Positions 28,346 to 38,776 of a DNA stretch of 64,000 nt are shown here, piece after piece. Position 1 is the stretch's first letter. The number at the start of each line of letters is the position of its first letter. This DNA is from Microglena sp. YARC. Lineage: Eukaryota; Chlorophyta; Chlorophyceae; Chlamydomonadales; Chlamydomonadaceae. Below the pieces are notes generated by a model. The model did no database searches and was not told the DNA's origin. It saw nothing but the letters and a program-made list of their open reading frames with translations. The position numbers and the translations under genes were made by a program. The DNA lies in assembly GCA_022414725.1 (NCBI GenBank), contig CM039464.1:35661079-35725078 (forward strand), written 5' to 3'.

Positions 28346-28555
28346 GTCTGAGTCTGAGTCTGATTCTGAGGTGGAGATTGTGTGTGGAACGTTTTGACAC
28401 CATCTGTGCTACTGCCAAAATAAAACGGGGGGCTAATGTTTTCATTTCGGCAGTGAAACACCTAGAGTTTTTTTAGATTTAGTGTACTGTATGTGCTGCC
28501 ATCTTTTTCATGATTGCGCTGTCAAGATCGGTAGGAACCAAGTTACCCAAGAACC

Positions 28556-28576
28556 AGCCTTGCGATTGTGAGAGCA
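28556..28576. repeat. Exact 21-bp match to the Fanzor RuvC-III region
   Basis: These 21 bases are identical to bases 3197-3217 region inside the Fanzor (segment around SALTIARLHC) and its copies at 10 and 35 kb. It lies 26 bases before the fibre gene start. Confidence 0.5.
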
Positions 28577-28601
28577 CTTTTATAATGCGTTGTAAAACAG
28601 A

Positions 28602-30290
28602 ATGGCGTTGCAAAACTCAGGACCGATCAAATTATCAGACCTCGCTGCACAGTTCGGTCAAACGGCCGCAGCGGGACAGAATCTGAAGCTATCAGAATAC
28701 CGCAGAGGAGGAGCATACGGCGTGCTTGCGGCGGTGGGAGCAAATGCTGCCGCACCCAACGTGCCATCTAATAATTACAACATCAAGATGAGCGATTTCT
28801 ATGGCGCTTACAAGATCAAAACACCGGTACTCAACACGATCCCCACGCTGACCGGCACGAACACGTCAGCGAATGTTACGTTTTCGATGGAGAGCTACCT
28901 CGTTAGCTCGTCCAACTATGGCACCGTAACATGGACGATGACGGGCAACCCCACCGGCGTGACGATAAACTCATCAACGGCCGTCATCACGGCGACGGCA
29001 GGCACGAGCGTAAACAACAGTATCACGGTCACTGCCACGGGACCTGGCTCGATCCCCGTATCCAAGACGTTCACGATGACGCTGACGACGACTAGGAGCA
29101 TCCCATCGTTTCCAGGAGTGAATAATAACGCATTTGTGTATGCCGTCATACCTGGTGGTCCGCGCACAGTGCTCAACTATTTGCAGTCATTCGGGGTGGC
29201 AAACACATCCACCAACAACAATAATAGTGTATGGTCTGGGGGGCACGATATGCTATACTATGTAGGGGGGCAAAACAATGGAACAGATTTTTTCTCACTG
29301 TACAATCGTGCGAGGGTGATACAAGGCGATGGCCAAGCAGACGGAGGGGATTGGGTCGTGTTCAATTTCACGCAGGACCAAAACCTTGATTTCGACGGTA
29401 AATATCAGACAACTGGTTACTTTGGCGGGGAAAACACATCGAGCGGTGGCTCAATGGGCATACAAGAACTTGACGGTTACATATACGGGTGGGGCAACAA
29501 CGTCTGGAATATTCTATACAAGCTCCCTCTGGGCACAAAAACATCGTCATTTAACCACACCAACGGTAATTGGTTCATGTCTGGTGGGACGGTTACTTCG
29601 GGATATGGTAAATACTCTGACTTTGACAGCTTGAATGTGACAGATATAGGGTTTGGTGTTTCGAGTCGCTTTATTGCGTCACTGTCACCGGTGGTCGACA
29701 CAGCTAAAACATCAATTGAGCTCTTAGGGGGGACTCTGTTTGCCACACCCACAGTCGGAGCGTTAGCCGAACGACTAACAAAAAAGACCCTGATAACGGG
29801 TGTAGGGCAGTTTAACACCGAGAAGCTTGCGGTCACTTTCACAAAGCTGTACGGCATGTACTTCCTTAACGGCGTGCAACAATTTACGATCGAATGGACG
29901 TTCACGGACAGAACAAACGGCTTCGACTCTTTCTTTAACAAAGCCAACACCACAAACTATGGCGCCACATACACGTTGAAGGTGTTCAATGCATCCGGTG
30001 GGCTAATTTTCACAAGTGATTCATCTGTCAGAAAGTGGTGCTTCAGCAACTCGTTAAATTACGCAACGTTTGCAGATCGGGTATATGTGACTCAAGATGA
30101 TGGTATTTGGGGCGCCGCGATACAGGGAAACCTTGACGGAAACTCACCCGGTCCTGGTCTTGAAATCAACACTGGGTGGGGTATACAGAACTATAATAGC
30201 GCGGATACTACCTATTCCGGACTATTCAATAACTCAGTGACGATCACATCTGGTACGGCGGTGGCTTTTATATATTCAATTAATACTTAA
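28602..30290 (+). CDS. Virion fibre-like protein with Ig-like domain
   Basis: 562 residues. The N-terminus GPIKLSDLAAQFG, LKLSEYRRGG and IKMSDFYGAYK shows the GPI-S/LSxFYG pattern common in phage and giant-virus fibre proteins. Residues 70-160 look like an Ig/cadherin-like beta domain (VTINSSTAVITATAGTSVNN). The remainder is Gly/Asn/Thr-rich beta structure without membrane segments. Three bases separate it from the next gene, so they are probably one transcription unit. Predicted role: host attachment or surface display; not shown. Confidence 0.65.
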   Translation: MALQNSGPIKLSDLAAQFGQTAAAGQNLKLSEYRRGGAYGVLAAVGANAAAPNVPSNNYNIKMSDFYGAYKIKTPVLNTIPTLTGTNTSANVTFSMESYLVSSSNYGTVTWTMTGNPTGVTINSSTAVITATAGTSVNNSITVTATGPGSIPVSKTFTMTLTTTRSIPSFPGVNNNAFVYAVIPGGPRTVLNYLQSFGVANTSTNNNNSVWSGGHDMLYYVGGQNNGTDFFSLYNRARVIQGDGQADGGDWVVFNFTQDQNLDFDGKYQTTGYFGGENTSSGGSMGIQELDGYIYGWGNNVWNILYKLPLGTKTSSFNHTNGNWFMSGGTVTSGYGKYSDFDSLNVTDIGFGVSSRFIASLSPVVDTAKTSIELLGGTLFATPTVGALAERLTKKTLITGVGQFNTEKLAVTFTKLYGMYFLNGVQQFTIEWTFTDRTNGFDSFFNKANTTNYGATYTLKVFNASGGLIFTSDSSVRKWCFSNSLNYATFADRVYVTQDDGIWGAAIQGNLDGNSPGPGLEINTGWGIQNYNSADTTYSGLFNNSVTITSGTAVAFIYSINT

Positions 30291-30292
30291 CA

Positions 30293-30996
30293 ATGACAAT
30301 CAACCAAGCCCTACCTCTCGTATCTCTTTCCAAGGTCCCAAAAGATCCCCGTGCATTCGGTGTGATCTCGCTCACCCTGGACCATCCCGCAGGTCCATCT
30401 GCAGCCATCTCAGGAACAGAGCTCCTAAAGATAGCAGAACAAGGTGATGTACGTGTCCAAATCAATTCGATCGGCGAAGAATGCATCTGGGTATGTGACG
30501 AGACCGGATCAACTATCCATGCAGGTGATTACGTCACCACCAGTAGTTTGTCCGGTTACGCGTCTCTCCAATTATTAGATGATGGAGATGTACCGGATGG
30601 TACATTACGAAACTATACGGTCGCCAAACTCACGATGGATTGTGATTTCTCACATCCTCTGGTAGATGTTGAAGAAGTACAAAAAGATGAATATGGGAAT
30701 GTCGTTTTCGATGCAGACGGATCTCTCTTGTATACGATCGTGACCACGACACAGGGTCCTTCGTTGTGGACCCAGTTACCGGAGAGACACGTACTGGGGA
30801 ACCACTCGAAACACCTATTCCTGTGACCGAACCTGCCTACGAAATGCGCTGGATGACAACCGAAATCGATGCATTCTCGGGTGTATCGATCACGACTCTT
30901 ATTTCAAAAGAAGATTACGAGAAACGTAAGTCAGATGGACAATTAGTCGGTTTGTCACGTGCATCTTTCGTTGGATGCACTTATCATTGCGGATAA
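30293..30996 (+). pseudogene. Tail/fibre-associated protein with a frame break
   Basis: First part (177 codons): VRVQINSIGEECIWVCDETG, then IHAGDYVTTSSLSGYASLQL and NYTVAKLTMDCDFSHP, resembling the G2/tail autoprocessing-type domains seen before S74 fibres. At about 30745-30765 the sensible frame moves by -1 to VDPVTGETRTGEPLETPIPV and EMRWMTTEIDAFSG, ending at 30996. The current frame ends at 30826. It sits between two fibre genes on the same strand and may once have been continuous with the S74 gene. Confidence 0.55.
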
Positions 30997-31179
30997 GTGT
31001 ACGACAACGTTGTTAGAAAATTTGCATTTATAAAACTTTTGACGAGTATTGTCAAGAACAACAAAATCTCCCCTGCAATAAGAACTGAATAAATAAATGA
31101 TTTATTTTCAAATAATACCCGTGAAAAAGGTGTGTGTGTATGATAATAATAATAACGAACAACTGCTGATTTGCTCGTC

Positions 31180-33018
31180 ATGCTTGATGAAGACATCCTC
31201 CTAGTTCGCAGTAACACCGAGCTGCGCGGACATGTCACGGTACCCGCCTCGATTACATCCATCGGTCGATTCTCTTCTTATGGTCCTTCAGTCTTTCACC
31301 CCGGAGCAGCGTTCTCAAATGCACCAACTACATTCGGTGCCAACATCGCATGCAGTTCGATCATCGATGCAAGAGGAGGAATAGCTGTATCAGGATTCCT
31401 ATCGAATGCTGCTCTGACACTTACTGATTCTGGAGGAGGACTGGCATTGTTATCAGCTCCACTCCATTCCACACAAGATGTGCATCTGCAAAAAGAGCTA
31501 AAAGTCCATGGAAATGCGACCTTCGATACACACGTCTCCGTTAACGGCACGCTATACGCGAAAAACTTACATCCGTCTTTCAACACATTCCAAGCTAGCA
31601 ACATCTTGATTTCACCAGGTGGAATTATTCAGTTCGGAGAAGGAGGCTCTTCGACCATCTCCTTTTCCAACGCTCCGGACACGGGTCTGTTCAATCCAGT
31701 GGCTAGAACACTAGGTGTGGTAGCAGGAGGGACGGAGATGGTGCGTGTGTCAGACACAAACGTATCATTGTTGGGGGATCTAGTGGTGTCATCGAACATA
31801 GTCCCGATGACGAACGCGACGCAGTACATAGGGACATCGACCATGCACTTCAAAGAGGCGTAGATCGAAGAGCTACAAATCTCGTCGAACACTCTCTACA
31901 TCGGGGACACGCCAGTGCTTTGCGCTGATAATGATGCCGTGTCCATCCGCGCTGACCCGGGGCAAGGCATCACGCTAACGACCACCGGCGATGGGGAGAC
32001 ATCCCTGGTGTCCGCCAAGGGAGTCAATGTAGTGTCGGAAGGGGGTGTCACGATGCGTGTATCAGGACCTCTAGGGAGAGTTAACATCCAGTCTAGCGGA
32101 GCAGGTGGCACCGTGAATTTGGGAGCGGAAAAGGAAATTGTGATGACAGCACCTCTTACGACGATATCAAGTAACATGATCGTAAAAGGCGACCTGACTG
32201 TAGAAGGCACACAATTAACGGTGAATACGCAGACGGTGACGATTGAGGACAATATAATTGTACTTAACTCAGGTGAGATAGGATCAGGTGTCTCAAAGGG
32301 TGAGGCAGGATTTTCTATAGATAGGGGAGATGCTCCCGAATATCAGCTTCTTTTTCGTGAGTCGGACAACGCGTTCGTAATAGGTCCGCTAGGCTCCCTC
32401 ACACCCATAGCGACCGAGACATTTGCACGCAACGCAAACAATATATCCAGTGGAACATTAGCGGTTGCTAGAGGAGGAACGGGAGTCTCCACCAGTACCG
32501 GAACAGGTAGTGTTGTTTTGAGTAGTTCTCCAACGTTTACGGGAACAGCTAACTTTGCATCTCTAACAACTTCCAATTTGGATGTGGGTGGTCTTACGAC
32601 ACTGAATGGGAAGTGTATGTGTCTTGATACATTGACTGTGGGTGGTGTTGGTGTTGGAGATGATACTGTTTACCCACTACATATAAAGACAAGGGTGGAT
32701 AACGTATCCCTGTTCAGTGTGGGTGATATGGTCATGTACTCCGACATTCGCACCAAGTCGGATGTGCTCCCGATTCCGGATGCATTGGAACGTGTGGGAC
32801 GCCTTCGAGGGTATACGTTCATAAAGAATGGTGGTGACGAGACACGTCGTCGTAGTTGTGGTCTCATTGCACAGGAACTATTGGATGTCTTGCCTGAAGC
32901 TGTGCATGCACATCCGGAATCTGGAATGCTGACTGTCGCTTACGGGAATGTAGTGTCTTTACTTGTGAATGCGATAAATGAACTTAAGGCACAAGTCGAT
33001 ACTTTATCGTGCACTTAA
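31180..33018 (+). pseudogene. Fibre protein with C-terminal peptidase S74 chaperone, split by amber
   Basis: From ATG 31180 one frame runs to 33018, cut only by TAG at 31861-31863 in the context HFKEA-stop-IEELQISSNTLYIG. Related fibres have Trp at this place, so TGG to TAG is likely. The N-terminal two thirds are beta-rich (repeated SNAP/TGLFNP and NTLYIG motifs). The C-terminus holds peptidase S74: SDIRTKSDVLPIPDALERVG, GLIAQELLDVLPEAV and VAYGNVVSLLVNAINELKAQ. S74 domains trimerise the fibre and cut themselves off using a Ser-Lys dyad (SDxRxK). Readthrough, or a separate start after the amber, is possible. Confidence 0.75.
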
Positions 33019-33147
33019 TGCTTGGAGTGGGTGCATGAATCCCCCGAATTTTCGCATTGCAAGTTAAATGATCAGACACATATTCGTTTTTTTCTCTGTC
33101 AAAGCACGTTCAAATGGTATAAGGAAAAAACGCATATTTTTTGTAAA

Positions 33148-33498
33148 ATGTCTGTAGAAGCTACACATCCACATAAAGAAATCATAGACAGGTTTTCCAT
33201 ATTGGCAGGAGAGATGCGACAAGAGAGATGTGGCAAGAGAGATGCTGAGATCTTTGAGGCTTTTAGAATGGTGGCCTTGCAAAATGACATCGATTTTCTG
33301 AATGCGATATGCACTCATTACCCTACTTCTATGTGGTCTTGTGCTTCTGGACATGTGGTTGAAGATCTGTATGAAGAAGAGATGATAGGTACATTAAATG
33401 AATTTGCCTTGAACAGACGGTTTATCATGGGGGGGAAGTGGCAGTACCAAACATTATCACAAACAGATCCACGACTAAACGTGACATTCGACGATTAA
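33148..33498 (+). CDS. Hypothetical protein
   Basis: 116 residues from ATG 33148. Mostly helical: KEIIDRFSILAGEMRQERC, IFEAFRMVALQNDIDFLNAI. The frame is open upstream to 33022 but that part is a duplicated fragment (see 33641), so I start at 33148. No family recognised. Confidence 0.45.
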   Translation: MSVEATHPHKEIIDRFSILAGEMRQERCGKRDAEIFEAFRMVALQNDIDFLNAICTHYPTSMWSCASGHVVEDLYEEEMIGTLNEFALNRRFIMGGKWQYQTLSQTDPRLNVTFDD

Positions 33499-33534
33499 TG
33501 CGTCGATTTTTAATGATGAATGGTTGTCGGAACC

Positions 33535-33640
33535 AAGCTCAAGAAAACTCAATGCACGTGTTTCTTGATGACAAGTACCGCACTGTGCGGTCGCTGGAGC
33601 GCACAATGATCGTGCTACCACAGAGAAGCCCCGCATCCAC
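33535..33640 (-). pseudogene. C-terminal fragment of a pherophorin-type gene
   Basis: Minus frame reads VDAGLLCGSTIIVRSSDRTV then RYLSSRNTCIEFS and a stop, almost identical to the end of the protein at 38777-40167. The rest of the gene is absent. Confidence 0.65.
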
Positions 33641-33765
33641 GAACTTAAGGCACAAGTCGATACTTTATCGTGCACTTAATGCTGGAGTGGGCGCATGAAT
33701 CCCCCGAATTATCGCATTGCAAGTTCAATGATCAGACACATATTCGTTGTCTTCTTTGTCAAAGA
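33641..33765. repeat. Duplicate of the S74 gene 3' end
   Basis: Matches 32978-33105: last codons of the S74 gene (acttaaggcacaagtcgata), its stop and about 85 downstream bases. Confidence 0.7.
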
Positions 33766-34597
33766 ATGGGCGTTGTTCCTGCATCCCGGCCGATTTTGAC
33801 TGGTTGCGAAACGTGACAGGTTATAGACATAACTATTATCTGATAGACCTCATTAACAAAATAGTATGCCATATGTCAATTTATAGTTTGGTAAAATAAC
33901 TGTCACATCTGTCACATCTGTCACAATTGTAGTTGATATTGGGGAAGGATTCAAGTTCGTGTACTCAGGAAGATCGTCTTATCGCTACTTGGTGATGAAG
34001 ATGATGGATGACATGAGAGTATGATTTTACAGAGATGAAGATGATGACAAATTGTGACAATGTGACAAATGTGACAGGTTATAGACATAACTATTATCTG
34101 ATAGACCTCATTAACAAAATAGTATGCCATATGTCAATTTATAGTTTGGTAAAATAACTGTCACATCTGTCACATCTGTCACATTTGTAGTTCAGATTGG
34201 TGAAGGATTCAAGTGGTTGGTTGCCGCATGGGTGGCGTGTAGAGAGAGATTTACTGCATCATCATTGTACTCGTTCGTTGTCAATCATCAGACTCTCTCA
34301 CACGTGACATTTCAAGGCGACTTCAAGCAGACCTCAAGATCGAAAAACGCGGAGATTATTATCGATCGATATACATTTTTACACCGACCGCATCATCATT
34401 GTAATCGTTAGTTCGTTGTCACCGTGATGATAGGCGCCCACCCCGCACACACGCACGGCGGGGGATTATGTCTTGTCGTTCCATGGCCACCCACCCACCC
34501 CCTCAACAGGACACGGGGGGATTCTCACTCACACAAAACCCCAACCCCAACCGGAGTATAACTACTGGGGGGCATTCACTTCTATCAACAAATCTGA
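33766..34597. repeat. Direct repeats and partial MITE, no gene
   Basis: Starts with a truncated family-4 MITE end (aatgggcgttgttcctgcat). Two near-identical 143-bp direct repeats lie at 33813-33955 and 34071-34213, each with tgtgacaggttatag at one end and its inverted form aactgtcacatctgtcaca at the other, so they may be MITEs. Further cacccacccacc-type simple sequence follows. Confidence 0.6.
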
Positions 34598-34981
34598 ATG
34601 AGAATAAAGGACATGACAACGATCGATATCGATATCGTCACGCCGTCTGCGTGCATGGGCTCACACGTACGTGCACCTAGGTACGCAGGAGGAGACGACG
34701 TTGCAGCAAAGATACTGCTCAAGGATTTGGAAGGGAAGCTTGTCAAGTCCAAAGGGGTCGTCTTGGTAAAACATGGAGGCGTTTGGACCAATGACAAGAA
34801 TGCCGTCAAAGACATCATGTTCAGGGCGTGCGAAGAAGCAAACATACATATGATAAACGATTCGGGGAAATCAAGAAAGTACAGCAGCACGCGCGCAGGT
34901 GCGCGAAATATTGTGAAGACAGCCAAACACTACATCACGGTCGACGACAACTTAAACTTGACACAGAAGATACATACATGA
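34598..34981 (+). CDS. Hypothetical protein
   Basis: 127 residues (MRIKDMTTIDIDIVTPSACM). Lysine-rich alpha/beta protein: VAAKILLKDLEGKLVKSKGV, VVLVKHGGVW, IVKTAKHYITVDDNLNLTQK. No family recognised. A fragment of it is found at 21698-21752. Confidence 0.5.
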   Translation: MRIKDMTTIDIDIVTPSACMGSHVRAPRYAGGDDVAAKILLKDLEGKLVKSKGVVLVKHGGVWTNDKNAVKDIMFRACEEANIHMINDSGKSRKYSSTRAGARNIVKTAKHYITVDDNLNLTQKIHT

Positions 34982-35567
34982 TGATACATAGATCATGTCG
35001 GAAGTCGTGCGGATTGCGGGGGGGGGATCACGATGACTTGCGCATACTCATTCTCACACGTGAATTCAAGCACACTCCTGCTCGACAACTCTATTGGTTT
35101 CTGAAGGGGGAGACTGCCAATACCTCCAAGCAAGAGTGATAGGCGAACGGAGGAAACATGTCGCATACTCGGTGCATTAGATAGATAGATAGATCAGATG
35201 GATAGATCGGATGGATCGGATAACGTACGCACGCAATCACGACACACGCACGGCGGCGGATGTCGAGGTGATGCTGTTGATGTTGCTGGCCACGCACCCA
35301 CTCTCACTCGTATTGTCACGACGCATGACGCATCATCCATCCTCACACAGCCTTACACACGCGAATCTCTCTATCTGTCCAACTGCAACTCATTCAATGC
35401 GCCGAACAAACCAGAATTCGCCCCCCGTACACACACGTGGTGGTGCAATGCATTTGTTCAGGCCAAAAAAAATGGGGAGACGTTGATTCATTTTGTTCGT
35501 CCACCGAGTGTAGAGACATATCGACCAAACGGAAGAAAAAATCCAATGATCGACACTTTGCAATATA
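34982..35567. other. No supported gene
   Basis: Contains gata microsatellite (35177-35196) and a long frame from 35198 that is only meaningful at its Fanzor-derived end. Confidence 0.35.
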
Positions 35568-35782
35568 GGGGTGGCTTCGCCACTTCCCTTGTCGATTCTC
35601 ACAAATCGATCGAGCGGTACCCAGAGGTACGAGGACTGCGATTCTCTCCAGAAACATGCATTTACTCGGACCGGGATCGCTCTTCTGCTCTCACAATCGC
35701 AAGGCTGCACTGCATGGAATTGATGGGTCTAGGACGACCTCTTCCATTTGCCCACAGCAGCTCTGTTGTTGTTGATGAATAA
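35568..35782 (+). pseudogene. Fanzor C-terminal fragment with intact RuvC-III box
   Basis: Encodes RGGFATSLVDSHKSIERYPE, VRGLRFSPETCIYSDRDRSS and ALTIARLHCMELMG in one frame. The DRD acid is present but RuvC-I and II are absent, so it cannot cut. From here to 35900 it is nearly identical to 10543-10874. Confidence 0.75.
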
Positions 35783-35900
35783 AAACTCGTATTGTTGTAG
35801 ACACCACTCGGTCCCCCTCCGGTGGTCGCGACAACATTAGGTTACACCGCAAGGTGTGCCGTACACGAAGCGGTTTCATTTAAGTATTCCGTTGACTGTA
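35783..35900 (+). ncRNA. Candidate omega-RNA scaffold, RE6
   Basis: Arm CCAC near 35804 pairs with GTGG near 35822 (better than in RE3, where the base differs), then ACACC-GCAA-GGTGT (35844-35857) and the TIR ending 35900. A guide would start at 35901. Confidence 0.55.
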
Positions 35901-36161
35901 TCACATAAGCCAGAACGAACGTCTTCAAGTTTTGTAACCTACCTATCTTGCCACTTGCCAATACAGATATTGTCTTCAGGAGATTGATTGACACAAAACA
36001 TTCAAGGACTGTATAAGTTACATCTTCAAAAAAAAAAAAGTAAATATTTCGCTGGAGCAAACTGAACATGTCTGAAAAGTTTGAGGAGAGTAGACAAATA
36101 CTTGCACTACCGTGGCAAGAAACGTGTCTTGCCTAACACAAGACCTAGCTGCTGTCAATAT

Positions 36162-37556
36162 TCACAATGGCCCTGAACTCAAGTTCAGCAGTTTACATAC
36201 ATCGGCGTGACCTGCCTTGGCAGCCATCAACAAGGCCTTTCTGTTGACAGAGTTCGCCAGGGCCCTGAACTCAAGTCCAGCCACCTCTGGATCCATCAGC
36301 AGCTTGCAGACATCTGCGTGACCTGCAATTGCAGCCTCCCGCAATGCTCTGCTGTTGACAGAGTTCGCCCTGGCCCTGAACTCAATTCCAGCCACCTCTG
36401 GATCCATCAGCAGCTTGCAGACAGCTGCGTGACCTTCTTTGGCAGCCACCAACAAGGCTCTGCTGTTGATAGAGTTCGCCCTGGCCCTGAACTCAAGTCC
36501 AGCAACCTCTGGATCCATCAGCAGCTTGCAGACAGATACGTGACCTTCTTTGGCAGCCACCAACAAGAGCTTTCTGTTGACAGAGTTCGCTCGGGCCCTA
36601 TACTTGAATCCAGCCACCTCTGGATCCATCAGCAGCTTGCAGACATCTGCATGACCTTCTTTGACAGCCACCAACAAGGCGCGGTTGTCTCTATCGTTCG
36701 CCCGGGCCCTATACTTGAATCCAGCAACCTCTGGATCCATCAGCAGCTTGCAGATATTTGCGTGTCCGGCCTCCGCAGCCTCTTCCAATGCCATGCTGCC
36801 GCCAGAGTACGCCAGGGCCCTGAACTCAATTCCAGCCACCTCTGGATCCATCAGCAGCTTGCAGACATCGGCGTGACCTGCCTTGGCAGCCGCCTGCAAT
36901 GCACTTCTGCCTTCAGAGTTCTCCCGGGCCCTGAACTCAAGTCCAGCCACCTCTGGATCCATCAGCAGCTTGCAGACATTTGCGTGACCTTCCCTGGCAG
37001 CCCACCACAATGCACAGCTGTTGTTAGAGTTTGCCCGGGCCCTGAACTCAAGTCCAGCCACCTCTGGATCCATCAGCAGCTTGCAGACATTTGCGTGACC
37101 TTCCTTGGCAGCCTCACGCAAGGCCCAGCTGCTGATAGAGTTCGCCCTGGCCCTGAACTCAAGTCCAGCCACCGCTGGATCCATCAGCAGCTTGCAGACA
37201 TCTGCGTGACCTTCCTTGGCAGCTACATAGAGAAGCTTGTTTTCATTTTGGTTCGCTCTCAATTGTAGGGCCCCCTTAACCTGTACAAGAGGATTGGACA
37301 CCAAGCATACTGCTAGAAGGTCGGCGCGCCCCCCTTTCGCCATCATCTCTCCAACTCGCTGTGGTGGTTGGATCAGTCGGGCAAGGGGCAATCCTGAAAA
37401 TTTGTTGTGCAGAGTTTTGCACACTAATACAATCTTGGGGTTGGAAGAGAATAGGGCAATACGATCAAGAATGTCATGGGGAACCGACGTTAGTAATGGA
37501 AACGATGATCGCGTGTGCGAATGCATTTCGATGCACATGTGTATATACATATGCAT
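36162..37556 (-). CDS. F-box/ankyrin-repeat protein
   Basis: 464 residues. Residues 17-55 (LLTSVPHDILDRIALFSSNP, then VLVCKTLHNKF) fit an F-box. About ten tandem 37-residue repeats (EGHADVCKLLMDPEVAGLEF + 17) follow; they are ankyrin-like, longer than the usual 33. The repeats are highly similar to one another, so they were recently expanded. Such proteins in large viruses usually target host proteins to SCF ligases. A two-repeat fragment is at 59173. Confidence 0.75.
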   Translation of the reverse strand: MHMYIHMCIEMHSHTRSSFPLLTSVPHDILDRIALFSSNPKIVLVCKTLHNKFSGLPLARLIQPPQRVGEMMAKGGRADLLAVCLVSNPLVQVKGALQLRANQNENKLLYVAAKEGHADVCKLLMDPAVAGLEFRARANSISSWALREAAKEGHANVCKLLMDPEVAGLEFRARANSNNSCALWWAAREGHANVCKLLMDPEVAGLEFRARENSEGRSALQAAAKAGHADVCKLLMDPEVAGIEFRALAYSGGSMALEEAAEAGHANICKLLMDPEVAGFKYRARANDRDNRALLVAVKEGHADVCKLLMDPEVAGFKYRARANSVNRKLLLVAAKEGHVSVCKLLMDPEVAGLEFRARANSINSRALLVAAKEGHAAVCKLLMDPEVAGIEFRARANSVNSRALREAAIAGHADVCKLLMDPEVAGLEFRALANSVNRKALLMAAKAGHADVCKLLNLSSGPL

Positions 37557-37594
37557 TCAAGCGCACAGGTTGTATAAATAAATACTGAGTTGGG

Positions 37595-37630
37595 ATAAAC
37601 CCTATAAACCCTATAAACCCTATAAACCCT
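37595..37630. repeat. Telomere-like 9-bp tandem repeat
   Basis: Four units of ataaaccct, close to but not the same as algal/plant telomere repeats. Confidence 0.75.
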
Positions 37631-37789
37631 TGGTTGCACTTTCCTGGCGGTAGCTGTAGCGGGTGCGATAGCTGTATCTGAAAGCGGTCAGAATGTGATT
37701 ACGGGGGATTTTTTTGGTATTAGGAAACACGAACTTCCCAGCATGCGACAGTCCCGCTCGGCCACGATATCAGAGGAAATTCGCACTCT

Positions 37790-38040
37790 CCCCAAGGTGC
37801 TCCGAAGGTGGGAGCATGGCTGCTTACCTTGAGCCATGGCATGCTGACGTGTGGGAGTTTGTCGAGTTGCGTCGCAACACTGGTTCTGAGACGGAGCGTG
37901 CTCGGGACATTTTCGTAGCTTTGTGGGTTCCTGACGAGTTCATGCTTCGTGTTGATAACGACTCGGAGTGGTACCTTATGTCTTCTGACGTGTGCCCTGA
38001 CTTGATCGATGCTGTCGGCGAACGTTTTTCGGAGTTGTAC
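37790..38040 (+). pseudogene. Internal fragment of ribonucleotide reductase large subunit
   Basis: The frame 37714-38199 contains GGSMAAYLEPWHADVWEFVE, then RARDIFVALWVPDEFMLRV and CPDLIDAVGERFSELY, a central part of class I RNR alpha (the AVYLEPWHADIxxFL region). The flanks (before about 37790, after 38040) are unrelated. Catalytic Cys, loop and terminal parts are missing, so this is a remnant. Confidence 0.8.
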
Positions 38041-38293
38041 AACGAGCACGTGCGTAATAAGCGCTACATCCGCAGCATGTACAATTATCACGAGTTTATG
38101 TCGGAGCATAATCATGATGTCGAAAGGCTGTTGTTGATGCTGCAGGGCGAGCTCGCACAGCCGCTCCTCTTCACGCTCCACCCTGGCAATTACTGTTAAA
38201 ATCCGCAGCAAAGATCGGATGAAGTCGACTGTCGAATGAGAAGACACTACAAGACGTCTAGATTTCGCCTGAATTTTCTACAAAAACCCATGA

Positions 38294-38560
38294 TTATAAG
38301 ACTACAACTACTGTTTTCCAACGGGCATCATCGATGTTTGCAAGCTTTCTGCAGCTATCACACTCGTGCCACCCCCCCTTCCCATCTTTCCACAAACGCA
38401 ACTTATACCTTAAGTTCACTGCACTACTGCATCCATCGCACGACAAGGTTTTCACACGCGACCGTTTAGCTCCGCATGACACACACGTTCGGAATCCTGT
38501 GTCCATGTTTTGTGTCACACGAGAGGACGCGCACTTACCACAACTTACTTCTCGTTCCAT
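38294..38560 (-). CDS. Small multi-zinc-ribbon protein
   Basis: 88 residues with four C-x2-C knuckles: CGKC, CVSC, CDGC and CDSC, spaced to form two ribbons. Could be a transcription or RNA-binding cofactor. The ATG at 38560 overlaps the TA of a MITE end whose sequence ATTATTTGAGAACGACTGTA points into the gene; that fixes the start. Confidence 0.55.
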   Translation of the reverse strand: MEREVSCGKCASSRVTQNMDTGFRTCVSCGAKRSRVKTLSCDGCSSAVNLRYKLRLWKDGKGGWHECDSCRKLANIDDARWKTVVVVL

Positions 38561-38757
38561 ACAGTCGTTCTCAAATAATGTTGGGACACTCAGTATAATT
38601 TGAATGATATCCCCTTAAACCAGATACATGTCATGGTCCGTGGTTCACTACAAATATTTTTTGAGGAGTCTGAGGAAGGTTTGTAATATATCTTTATACC
38701 TGTCCAGACCATGTTTCGCAACCAGTAAAAAACGGTCGGTAGGCTGCAACGCCCATT
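38560..38757. mobile_element. Two truncated MITEs, head to tail
   Basis: 38560-38700: family-3 MITE (tcgttctcaaataatgttgg ... ttttttgaggagtctgagga), right end missing. 38708-38757: right half of a family-4 MITE (accatgtttcgcaaccagta ... caacgcccatt). Confidence 0.6.
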
Positions 38758-38776
38758 AATTAAATCCTTGTTCTCC

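Noticed and set aside
36207..37268. Long plus-strand ORF
   Set aside because: Exact shadow of the ankyrin-repeat gene on the other strand; periodicity comes from its 111-bp repeats.
37595..37630. Telomere
   Set aside because: Only four units, inside the sequence, and not an exact known telomere unit.
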